In this document: in pieces, positions 1 through 6,385 of the stretch
Layout: each line of letters starts with the position of its first letter
Numbering within the stretch: the stretch's first letter is position 1
Assembly (NCBI GenBank): GCA_937897265.1
Contig: CALCPT010000329.1
Location: 1-8,789 of the forward strand
Source: an uncultured Alcaligenaceae bacterium
GTDB lineage: Bacteria > Pseudomonadota > Gammaproteobacteria > Burkholderiales > Burkholderiaceae_B
Length of the DNA stretch: 8,789 nucleotides
Direction: 5' to 3'
Translations under genes and position numbers: made by a program
Notes under the pieces: generated by a model
Seen by the model: only the letters and a program-made list of their open reading frames with translations
What the model was told of the DNA's origin: nothing
Database searches by the model: none

Positions 1-2
1 AT

Positions 3-269
3 GATAAGATCATAGGTAGCGTATCTAGCTACGGTGTTGAGAAGAGATTCCAGGTAAATGGCGTAGAAGATTGTATCATAACCGCAGATAACTCCTATGT
101 AACAGCTGTTGTTAACCAGTCCAACATCATCTTAACCGAATATGACTTCAACAACGTACAACTTAATACCAGAACTATAACCTTTGCTTCTCTAGGTTCC
201 GTATCCACATTCTTCACCTCACTATCAATCGTTAGATATGAGGGGATGCACTATGCAGACTCTTTCGAA
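3..269 (+). other. AT-rich coding-like segment of foreign character, fused in frame to glmM
   Basis: The frame starting at position 3 has no stop and continues directly into glmM. By hand count 93 of the first 240 bases are G or C (39%), against roughly 53-58% in glmM. Its codons include three ATA and three AGA and no CGN arginine codon, whereas every arginine codon after position 281 in glmM is CGN. The peptide is rich in V, I, T, S, N and Y (for example [16 protein letters not shown]) and reads like alternating beta strands, perhaps a propeller blade or a phage/surface beta protein. I do not recognise a family. It holds no in-frame ATG, GTG or TTG before 246, so its own start lies off the window. 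It is most simply a fragment of an unrelated gene joined by assembly or cloning, or less likely by real recombination. Confidence 0.6.
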
Positions 270-1544
270 TTCGCGCTCAGACTTGGTTATGCGGCTGGTA
301 AAGTTTTGGCGAAAGAGCATTCGGCTCGGCGTGGCCGCCCGACCGTGCTGATCGGTAAAGACACACGGATCAGCGGCTACATGCTTGAGTCTGCGCTTGA
401 GGCGGGCTTTGCATCGGCAGGCATTGAGGTCTTATTAGCCGGGCCCCTACCTACTCCAGCGGTGGCGTATTTGACCCGTACCTGGCGTCTTGTCGCAGGC
501 ATTGTGATTAGCGCCTCTCATAACCCCTACTACGATAACGGCATCAAGTTTTTTTCGTCCAAAGGGATGAAATTGCCCGATGAAACTGAGGCAGCCATTG
601 AGGCGGCACTCGCTGAGCCCATGCATTGCGTCAGCTCTGAAAAGCTCGGACGCGCTCGTCGCATTGACGATGCCCCAGGCCGTTATATTGAATTTTGTAA
701 AAGTACTTACCCGTCGGATTTGGATTTGGGTGGCTTGAAACTTGTGGTTGATGCTGCCAACGGCGCGGCCTACCATATTGCGCCACACGTTTTTCGCGAA
801 CTCGGTGCAGAGGTGACAGCTATTGGCGTATCGCCTGATGGTTTCAATATTAATAAAGATGTTGGTGCCTTACACCCTGAAAGCTTAGCCGCCGAGGTGC
901 GTGCTCGAGGTGCTGACCTAGGTATCGCTCTAGATGGTGATGCTGATCGCGTGCAAATGGTTGACGCAAATGGGCGTGTCTACAACGGCGATGAGCTTTT
1001 GTACGCGGTACTGCGTGAACGTCTGTTGCGTGGCCCTGTGGCGGGTGTGGTGGGTACGCTGATGACAAATTTTGGGTTCGAGCGTCAACTTAAAACCATG
1101 GGTATCCCCTTTGAACGCGCTCAGGTCGGTGACCGCTATGTGCTTGAGCAGTTGCGCAAGCGCGGTTGGCTCTATGGTGGCGAAAGCTCGGGTCATCTAT
1201 TGTGTTTAGACTCACACACAACCGGCGACGGCATCATTGCTGCCTTGCAGGTGTTGGCGGCTTTACAGCGCAGCGGTGAGACGCTCGCGCAGTGGGTCTC
1301 TGCGTTGCGCATGTACCCACAAAAAATGATCAATGTCGCACTGAAGCCCGGTACTGATTGGGCGACTCATGCTGGCTTACAGGCTGCTCAACGACAAGCC
1401 GAAGCCTTGCTGGGCGAGCGTGGTCGAGTCTTAATTCGGGCCTCGGGTACCGAGCCAAAACTACGCTTGATGGTCGAGGCCGATGATGAAGCGTTAGCGA
1501 CAACGTGTGTAGATTTATTGGCTGCGGTTGATCTGGCAACCTAG
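246..1544 (+). CDS. glmM: Phosphoglucosamine mutase GlmM, N-terminus replaced
   Basis: GlmM converts glucosamine-6-phosphate to glucosamine-1-phosphate in the cytoplasm, feeding UDP-GlcNAc for peptidoglycan and LPS. Counting from the ATG at 246, the family hallmarks are the phosphoserine loop SASHNP with catalytic Ser91 (codon 516-518), the metal-binding DGDADR at 230-235, the sugar-binding GGESSGH at 311-317 and the phosphate-binding RASGTEP at 398-404. Family similarity begins only at about [10 protein letters not shown] (from base 270). The usual first twenty or so residues, including the conserved GTDGIRG motif, are missing and replaced by the AT-rich upstream segment. ATG 246 is only the first start codon in the frame. 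The AGGGG before it touches the ATG, so it is not a usable ribosome binding site. Read this as the 3' 95% of a normal glmM behind a junction. As sequenced the protein would probably be inactive. In Burkholderiales folP usually lies just upstream; it is absent here. Confidence 0.93.
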   Translation: MHYADSFEFALRLGYAAGKVLAKEHSARRGRPTVLIGKDTRISGYMLESALEAGFASAGIEVLLAGPLPTPAVAYLTRTWRLVAGIVISASHNPYYDNGIKFFSSKGMKLPDETEAAIEAALAEPMHCVSSEKLGRARRIDDAPGRYIEFCKSTYPSDLDLGGLKLVVDAANGAAYHIAPHVFRELGAEVTAIGVSPDGFNINKDVGALHPESLAAEVRARGADLGIALDGDADRVQMVDANGRVYNGDELLYAVLRERLLRGPVAGVVGTLMTNFGFERQLKTMGIPFERAQVGDRYVLEQLRKRGWLYGGESSGHLLCLDSHTTGDGIIAALQVLAALQRSGETLAQWVSALRMYPQKMINVALKPGTDWATHAGLQAAQRQAEALLGERGRVLIRASGTEPKLRLMVEADDEALATTCVDLLAAVDLAT

Positions 1545-1598
1545 CGAGCGAATAACCGAATCACTGAGCGATTCATTGAGCTAGCGAATGAATGACTC
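1541..1598 (+). repeat. Short imperfect direct and inverted repeats after glmM
   Basis: CTAGCGAGCGAAT (1541-1553, containing the glmM stop codon) recurs as CTAGCGAATGAAT (1581-1593), 11 of 13 bases identical and 40 bases apart. Within the same stretch ATTCATT (1571-1577) pairs with AATGAAT (1587-1593), and the flanking GAG (1566-1568) pairs with CTC (1596-1598). GAATC (1558-1562) can instead pair with GATTC (1570-1574), so the two hairpins compete. There is no U-run afterwards, so it is a poor intrinsic terminator. It may be a weak 3'-end structure of the glmM transcript. Confidence 0.4.
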
Positions 1599-1603
1599 GT
1601 ATC

Positions 1604-1611
1604 GGGGGGGG
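1604..1611 (+). repeat. G8 homopolymer tract
   Basis: Eight consecutive G residues lie 106 bases before the olsB start codon, in a non-coding gap. Such tracts slip during replication and are also frequent places of sequencing length error. No coding frame crosses it, so any effect would be on transcription. Confidence 0.6.
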
Positions 1612-1646
1612 TCAGGTGTCTAAAAAGCTTGCCGAAAGTCAAAAAA

Positions 1647-1691
1647 CCTTCATCATTTCGTCACTTTCGTGAAATGTCAGTTGATCATAGT
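1647..1691 (+). promoter_or_regulatory. Weak candidate PHO box and -10 upstream of olsB
   Basis: Three 7-base units start at 11-base steps: CCTTCAT (1647), TCGTCAC (1658) and GTGAAAT (1669). They match the PhoB half-site CTGTCAT/C at 5, 5 and 4 of 7 positions. CATAGT (1686-1691, 4 of 6 to TATAAT) follows the third unit after 10 bases, the same geometry as the stronger pstS site. The individual matches are poor, so this is suggestive only. An inverted repeat, CATTTC (1654-1659) with GAAATG (1671-1676), overlaps it, and CGAAAGT (1633-1639) can pair with ACTTTCG (1663-1669). Confidence 0.25.
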
Positions 1692-1717
1692 GAGGGATAC
1701 TTCAGGAGACTCACCTC

Positions 1718-2521
1718 ATGCTTGAGCTTGTACGTAGTGCCTCTAGTTTGTTTACGCTGCCGACGGCTTCGAACCATTCGGCGGGGTTAGTCGTTGGCTT
1801 AGCACAATCGCCCGAAGAAATTGAATTGGCGCAGCGACTGCGTCACGACGTCTTTAGCGCTGAGTACGGTGCAGCGCTCGGTCACGAGCGCAATGGTATT
1901 GATCACGATGATTTTGATCCCTGGTGTGCACACCTCTTAGTGCGTGAACTTTCTACTGATCAAGTCGTAGGTACCTATCGGGTGTTAACACCACAACAAG
2001 CCAAGCGCGCAGGTAGTTATTACTCTGAATCCGAGTTTGATCTAAGCGGCTTAGGGCATGTACGTGATTCGTTAGTCGAGTTCGGGCGCGCATGTATCCA
2101 CGAAGAGCATCGGCAAGGGGGCGTCTTGATGATGCTTTGGTCGGGCTTGGCAGAGATCCTCAAGCAGGGTGACTATGAGCATGTCTTCGGTTGTGCAAGT
2201 GTCAGTTTGCGCGATGATGGCGTGACCGCAGCCGAAGTCTGGCGTCAGGTCAAAGAGCGCTCGTTATTTACCGAGGATTTAGGTGTGAAACCCTTGCATC
2301 GCTATCCCGTTGAGCAGCTAGATAGCCAATTACCAGCCTCAGTGCCAGCTTTGCTTAAAGGTTATTTGAAATTAGGGGCGCGTGTATGTGGTGAGCCGGC
2401 CTGGGATCCAGACTTTAATACTGCGGATTTTCCGATGTTGCTGACAGTGAGTCATATGGGCCAACGTTACCGTAAGCACTTTGGCTTTGACAACGCTAAA
2501 CCGGGATCAACTCAAAATTAA
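1718..2521 (+). CDS. olsB: OlsB-type ornithine N-acyltransferase (GNAT-like)
   Basis: The protein looks like the acyltransferase family of OlsB, which moves a 3-hydroxyacyl chain from acyl-ACP to the alpha-amino group of ornithine, giving lyso-ornithine lipid at the inner membrane. It has 267 residues, a normal length. Recognisable blocks are LRHDVF (41-46), VVGTYRVL (83-90), the acyl-donor core EFGRACIHEEHR (121-132), FGCASVS (157-163) and the C-terminal GYLKLGARVCGEPAWD (215-230) followed by DFNTADF. The ATG at 1718 is supported by AGGAG at 1704-1708, nine bases upstream. Such genes are often annotated loosely as hemolysin or GNAT. The second enzyme, the O-acyltransferase OlsA, is not in the window. 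The position beside ppx, ppk and pst fits a phosphate-starvation role, since ornithine lipids contain no phosphorus. The 3' end overlaps ppx on the other strand. The substrate is inferred from family likeness; another N-acyl amino acid synthase is possible. Confidence 0.82.
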   Translation: MLELVRSASSLFTLPTASNHSAGLVVGLAQSPEEIELAQRLRHDVFSAEYGAALGHERNGIDHDDFDPWCAHLLVRELSTDQVVGTYRVLTPQQAKRAGSYYSESEFDLSGLGHVRDSLVEFGRACIHEEHRQGGVLMMLWSGLAEILKQGDYEHVFGCASVSLRDDGVTAAEVWRQVKERSLFTEDLGVKPLHRYPVEQLDSQLPASVPALLKGYLKLGARVCGEPAWDPDFNTADFPMLLTVSHMGQRYRKHFGFDNAKPGSTQN

Positions 2522-3983
2522 AACCGACCTTACTCCATTCGGTTTCTTCGCCATGTAACGAAAAGTCTGTCAGCGGATGCGAGGCGAGCCATTTTTTGTC
2601 GACCTTGCATACGATTGCAAACCCCTTCACGCTGACGGACAGTGGTAAACGCGACACATCTTCGCGGCGCCGACAAAGCAGTACCGCTAAGCGCAAACAG
2701 AGAATGGTTAACCATTGCTCTCGATTTTTCACCAGATTTTGCGCCTTACTGAGTTTGCCCGTGTGCGCAAGCGCCAACAGACCTAACTGCGTTTGATCGA
2801 CGCGTGAAAAGCCCGGCATGTCAGCGTTATTCAAAATATAGGCGCTATGCTTGTGATAACCCGCTTGGGCAATCGATAACCCCACCTCGTGCAGGTCTGC
2901 TGCCCAACTTAAGGTGTGGCGCAGTTCGTCTTGCTCGTTGCGGTCTGGTAGCACGGCGTCAAACAGGCTGAGGGCGCAGCGCTTAACCCGCGCAGATTGA
3001 CGGGTATCGACGTGATAGCGTTTGGTAAAGGCCAGCACCGACACGTCACGGCGGTCATGCGCTTCTTCGCGACCGGCAAGATCAACCAAGACCCCAAGAC
3101 GTAAGGCGCCGTCGCCGGTCTTCATGACCTCGACGCGCATCTCGTCAAAGAAAGCGCTCATGATGGCTAGGCCGCCAGTTAAGACGTCGGCGCGTTCAAG
3201 CTTAATGCCGGGTAGGTCATTGGGGATCACTCGCCCAGCGCGCACGAGTTTGGCCTTCAGTTTTTCGAGGCCGTCCCGGGTAATTCCTTCGGGCGACAGG
3301 CGACCTTCAGTCAAGATCGCGTACAGTGCCTTGGCGGTACCGGATGAGCCGAAGGCGGCATCCCAGCCCATTTTGCGATAGGGCTTAGTGATCACCTCGA
3401 TTTCGCGCCGCGCGGCCAACTCGGCCTGCTTCATCGAATACGTGTCAATCACACCGTCTGGAAAAAACTTTCTGCTGTAACTGACACAACCCATATAGAG
3501 CGACGAGGTGAGTAGCGGTTCGTCGCCACGTCCAATAATGATCTCGGTTGACCCACCACCAATGTCGATCACTAAGCGGCGATCGGCCGAGATAGGTAGG
3601 GTGTGACTGACGCCAGAATAGATGAGACGGGCTTCTTCGCGGCCGGCGATGACTTCAATCGGAAAGCCCAGCGCCGCCTCGGCGCGAGGCAAAAAATCAG
3701 CGACGTTGCGTGCCACGCGAAACGTGTTGGTGGCCACCGCGCGTACCCGATCGGGATGAAAACTGCGTAAGCGTTCGCCAAAACGTTTGAGTACCTCGAT
3801 AGCGCGTTCAACGGATTCATCGTTGAGTATCTTGGCGGAGTTTAAGCCCGCGGCCAAACGAACGGTCTCTTTGAGTCGATCGATCTGGTAAATATGCTTA
3901 GCACCATTTTGCTCGGCTACCCGTCCGATCGATAGCCTAAAGCTGTTCGACCCCAGATCTACTGCTGCCAAGAGGTGTTCCAT
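2496..3983 (-). CDS. ppx: Exopolyphosphatase Ppx (Ppx/GppA family)
   Basis: Ppx removes terminal phosphates from polyphosphate; the family also includes pppGpp phosphatases (GppA). The 495-residue protein has the ASKHA-fold ATPase-like blocks in order: DLGSNSFRL (9-17), GREEARLIYSGV with the catalytic glutamate region (114-125), DIGGGSTE (140-147), GSSGTAKAL (212-220) and LTGGLAI (268-274). It also has the C-terminal HD-like region AADLHEVG (361-368) and HKHSAYIL (377-384) typical of the long Ppx form. A TTG seven codons upstream (4004) keeps the frame open. I chose the ATG at 3983 because the family starts MEHLLAAVDLGSNSF and a consensus -10 at 4013-4018 would put the transcript start close to that TTG. 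No strong Shine-Dalgarno is seen. It is divergent from ppk and its last 26 bases overlap the end of olsB. Length and ppk context favour Ppx over GppA. Confidence 0.93.
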   Translation of the reverse strand: MEHLLAAVDLGSNSFRLSIGRVAEQNGAKHIYQIDRLKETVRLAAGLNSAKILNDESVERAIEVLKRFGERLRSFHPDRVRAVATNTFRVARNVADFLPRAEAALGFPIEVIAGREEARLIYSGVSHTLPISADRRLVIDIGGGSTEIIIGRGDEPLLTSSLYMGCVSYSRKFFPDGVIDTYSMKQAELAARREIEVITKPYRKMGWDAAFGSSGTAKALYAILTEGRLSPEGITRDGLEKLKAKLVRAGRVIPNDLPGIKLERADVLTGGLAIMSAFFDEMRVEVMKTGDGALRLGVLVDLAGREEAHDRRDVSVLAFTKRYHVDTRQSARVKRCALSLFDAVLPDRNEQDELRHTLSWAADLHEVGLSIAQAGYHKHSAYILNNADMPGFSRVDQTQLGLLALAHTGKLSKAQNLVKNREQWLTILCLRLAVLLCRRREDVSRLPLSVSVKGFAIVCKVDKKWLASHPLTDFSLHGEETEWSKVGFNFELIPV

Positions 3984-4012
3984 CAACGTCAACCAGTAAC
4001 CCAATTACACGT

Positions 4013-4018
4013 ATTATA
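4013..4018 (-). promoter_or_regulatory. Consensus -10 hexamer for ppx
   Basis: On the minus strand the sequence reads TATAAT, a perfect -10 hexamer, about 30 bases before the ppx ATG. The -35 region at suitable spacing is T-rich (TTTTGA with a 16-base spacer) and poor. It lies within the 144-base divergent gap shared with ppk. Confidence 0.5.
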
Positions 4019-4061
4019 AAAGGGTATCGAGAATTCAAAAAAATAAGCTAGTCTGCCTTGA

Positions 4062-4095
4062 TTGTTACAAAACTGTAACTTTGTTGTTGTACAAC
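4062..4095 (+). promoter_or_regulatory. PHO box and -10 of ppk
   Basis: TTGTTAC (4062-4068), AAAA, CTGTAAC (4073-4079) form an 11-base-step direct repeat matching the PhoB box CTGTCATAAAACTGTCAC at about 14 of 18 positions. TACAAC (4090-4095, 4 of 6 to TATAAT) begins after exactly 10 bases, the spacing expected of a PhoB-activated promoter that lacks a -35. This predicts a start near 4102. A third repeat-like unit TTGTTGT (4084-4090) keeps the 11-base step but touches the -10. The same DNA contains inverted repeats, GTTACA/TGTAAC (4064-4069/4074-4079) and the palindrome GTTGTACAAC (4086-4095), so another regulator is possible. Confidence 0.6.
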
Positions 4096-4127
4096 CCTAG
4101 GTAGTCAAAAAACTAAGGTCTCATTCT

Positions 4128-6206
4128 ATGCCTGCGCGTAAAAAAGCCGAACCGCTTTTTCTGAACCGAGAACTGTCCCTACTCCAGTTCAATGAGCGGG
4201 TCTTAGCGATGGCTGAGCATCCCGATACTCCGCTGCTTGAGCGCTTGCGCTACGTCTGTATCGTGAGCTCGAATCTGGATGAGTTTTTTGAAATCCGCGT
4301 GTCAAGCTTAAAAGAGCAATTGGCGCAGCATCCCACATTGATGGGCCCTGATGGCATGACCACCGAGCAAGCCTATGAAAGGGTGCAGCTTGAAGTTCAC
4401 CGTCTTGTCGATCGGCAGTATGCTTTGCTCAACGATGATATCTACCCGCGCTTGCGTACTGAGGGCGTTTACCTACATCATGCGATTGAATGGAACGAGG
4501 CGCAAACCGCTTGGGCCAAAGAGGTGTTTCATCGCGATGTGATGCCGTTGTTGACGCCGATTGGTCTGGATCCGGCGCATCCGTTTCCGCGTGTCTATAA
4601 CAAAAGTTTAAATTTTATTGTTCCCCTATCTGGGCAAGATGCCTTTGGTCGTAAGGCAACGATTGCCATTGTGCAGGCGCCGCGTGCACTGCCACGCCTG
4701 ATACAAATGCCACCGAGGGTGTCGGGTCAACCCCACAGTTTTATTTTGTTGACGAGCTTGCTGCGCGCCTTCGTGGGTGAATTGTTTCCAGGCATGACGA
4801 TGCAGGGCTGTTATCAGTGGCGGGTGACGCGTAATAGTGATTTGTTTGTAGACGAAGAAGAAGTCACTAATCTGCGTCAGGCGCTTCAGGGCGAGTTGTC
4901 TCAGCGTAACTTCGGTTCGGCCGTACGGCTTGAAATTGATTTGTTGACCCCAGTTGAGATCGCCAAGTTTTTGCAGAAAGAGTTTTCGTTGACTGAGGCA
5001 GATACTTATCGTGTCAATGGTCCAGCCAATGTGTCGCGTTTAATGCAGATTTGTAATTTAGTGAAACGACCTGATTTGTTGTTTCCCGAGTTTCAAGGGC
5101 CTATTCCTGCGCCGTTTGATAGTTTGCCCAATCGGCCTTCTGCCATTTTTGAAGCGATTGCCAAAGAAGACCGGCTATTGCATCACCCTTATCAATCTTT
5201 TCAACCCGTCATTAATTTTTTAACGGCAGCGGCGATCGATCCAGACGTCGTTGCGATTAAACAGACGATTTATCGAACAGGCGAAGACTCAGAGTTGATG
5301 CGCCTGTTACTTGCTGCAGCCAAGGCCGGTAAAGAAGTGACGGTTGTCGTTGAGTTGATGGCACGCTTTGATGAGCAGACCAACATCAATTGGGCAGCCC
5401 GCCTCGAAGAGGTCGGTGCGCATGTTGTGTATGGTGTTGTCGGCCATAAAACACACGCCAAGATGGCACTGGTGCTGCGGCGTGAAAAGGGCCGGATCAA
5501 GCGCTACGGCCATTTAGGCACCGGCAACTATCACCCGCGCACGGCGAGTTTGTACACGGATTTTGGTCTGTTGACTGCCGAGCCACGTCTCTGTGAGGAC
5601 ATGGATAAAGTGTTTTCACAATTAACGGGGCTTGGTTCGCGCCGTGTGCTGAAAGAACTGTTGCAGTCGCCCTTTACCTTGCATGACACGGTGGTGTCGA
5701 TGATTCGTGCTGAAGCGCGCGCTGCGCGCGCTGGAAAAAGTGCACGGATTATGGTGAAGTTAAATTCTTTGCTTGAACCCATCGTGATTCAAGAGTTGTA
5801 CAAAGCCAGCCAGGCGGGGGTCAAGATCGATTTGATTATCCGCGGCGTGTGTGCCTTGCGTTCGGGGGTACCTGGCTTATCCGAAAACATCACGGTGCGC
5901 TCGATTATTGGTCGCTTCCTAGAGCATTCACGGGTATTTTATTTTTACAACCAGGGCGTCGAATCTGTGTATCTTTCATCTGCCGATTGGATGGATCGTA
6001 ACTTTTTCAGGCGAGTTGAGATCGCGTTTCCGGTGTTAGAAAAAGCGCTAAAAAAACGAGTGATCGAAGAAGCGTTCACCTTTGCGCTGCGCGATAATCG
6101 TTTGGCGTGGGTGCAGCAACCCGATGGCAGTTACAGCAAGCTGATTAATCGGCGTGCGGCGTTCAAATTACACGAGCATTTGATGGAAAAAAATAAGAAT
6201 ACCTGA
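4128..6206 (+). CDS. ppk1: Polyphosphate kinase 1
   Basis: Ppk1 reversibly polymerises the gamma phosphate of ATP into inorganic polyphosphate, acting at the inner membrane/cytoplasm side. At 692 residues it has the normal family length. The N-terminal domain opens with LFLNRELSLLQFNERVL (10-26) and SSNLDEFFEIRV (47-58). The head domain contains DLLTPVEI (271-278). The two phospholipase-D-like C-terminal domains carry IKQTIYRTG (377-385), THAKMAL (442-448), GHLGTGNYHPRTASLYTDFG (461-480), LIIRGVCALRSGVPGLSENI (569-588) and FLEHSRVFYF (597-606). With a constant offset of 8, His443, His462 and His600 correspond to the E. coli histidines 435 (phosphorylated), 454 and 592. The start is supported by TAAGG at 4114-4118, nine bases before ATG. 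It is divergent from ppx, unlike the ppk-ppx operon of E. coli, and its upstream region has a PHO-box-like repeat. It ends in front of a strong terminator. Confidence 0.97.
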   Translation: MPARKKAEPLFLNRELSLLQFNERVLAMAEHPDTPLLERLRYVCIVSSNLDEFFEIRVSSLKEQLAQHPTLMGPDGMTTEQAYERVQLEVHRLVDRQYALLNDDIYPRLRTEGVYLHHAIEWNEAQTAWAKEVFHRDVMPLLTPIGLDPAHPFPRVYNKSLNFIVPLSGQDAFGRKATIAIVQAPRALPRLIQMPPRVSGQPHSFILLTSLLRAFVGELFPGMTMQGCYQWRVTRNSDLFVDEEEVTNLRQALQGELSQRNFGSAVRLEIDLLTPVEIAKFLQKEFSLTEADTYRVNGPANVSRLMQICNLVKRPDLLFPEFQGPIPAPFDSLPNRPSAIFEAIAKEDRLLHHPYQSFQPVINFLTAAAIDPDVVAIKQTIYRTGEDSELMRLLLAAAKAGKEVTVVVELMARFDEQTNINWAARLEEVGAHVVYGVVGHKTHAKMALVLRREKGRIKRYGHLGTGNYHPRTASLYTDFGLLTAEPRLCEDMDKVFSQLTGLGSRRVLKELLQSPFTLHDTVVSMIRAEARAARAGKSARIMVKLNSLLEPIVIQELYKASQAGVKIDLIIRGVCALRSGVPGLSENITVRSIIGRFLEHSRVFYFYNQGVESVYLSSADWMDRNFFRRVEIAFPVLEKALKKRVIEEAFTFALRDNRLAWVQQPDGSYSKLINRRAAFKLHEHLMEKNKNT

Positions 6207-6254
6207 GTTTTTTTAATAAAATGCTTATAAATCAATGTCTTGATTGGTTTATCG

Positions 6255-6283
6255 AATGGCCCAGGTGTGGGCCATTTTTGTTT
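6255..6283 (+). terminator. Intrinsic terminator after ppk
   Basis: AATGGCCC (6255-6262) pairs perfectly with GGGCCATT (6269-6276) around a six-base loop, followed by TTTTGTTT. This is a textbook rho-independent terminator 49 bases after the ppk stop and just before the pstS promoter, so pstS is probably an independent transcription unit. A smaller hairpin AATCAA/TTGATT (6230-6235/6240-6245) precedes it. Confidence 0.88.
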
Positions 6284-6287
6284 GTGA

Positions 6288-6321
6288 CTGTCATAAAGCC
6301 GTCACGTTCGGTCTGTACCAT
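6288..6321 (+). promoter_or_regulatory. PHO box and -10 of the pstS promoter
   Basis: CTGTCAT (6288-6294), AAAG, CCGTCAC (6299-6305) is a near-consensus PhoB box: an 11-base-step direct repeat with the first half perfect and the second differing at one base. TACCAT (6316-6321, 4 of 6 to TATAAT) follows after exactly 10 bases. This is the classical pstS promoter layout in which PhoB replaces the -35. The predicted transcript start is near 6328, leaving a leader of about 58 bases. Confidence 0.82.
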
Positions 6322-6328
6322 AGGCGAG

Positions 6329-6350
6329 CTAGTGCCAAAAGGTGGCCTAG
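6329..6350 (+). other. Hairpin at the 5' end of the predicted pstS leader RNA
   Basis: CTAG (6329-6332) and GCC (6334-6336) pair with GGCCTAG (6344-6350), with one bulged T (6333) and the loop AAAAGGT. ATTTTGTT follows. The hairpin would sit almost at the first nucleotide of the pstS transcript predicted from the PHO-box promoter. It could stabilise the 5' end or act as a weak attenuator. Confidence 0.4.
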
Positions 6351-6385
6351 ATTTTGTTCCGAATTGAATTTTAAAAGGCTACGAC

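Noticed and set aside
246..269. ATG 246 as the genuine glmM start
   Set aside because: The AGGGG before it touches the ATG, and the first eight codons bear no likeness to GlmM; it is only the first in-frame start codon after the junction.
447..788. Minus-strand ORF of 113 codons inside glmM
   Set aside because: Antisense shadow of conserved GlmM motifs; no recognisable domain.
3022..3381. Plus-strand ORF of 119 codons opposite ppx
   Set aside because: Low-complexity Ser/Arg/Pro-rich antisense shadow of the well-supported ppx frame, with no ribosome binding site.
3984..4004. TTG start extending ppx by seven codons
   Set aside because: Family proteins begin at MEHLLAAVDLGS, and the TTG would lie at or very near the transcript start predicted from the consensus -10.
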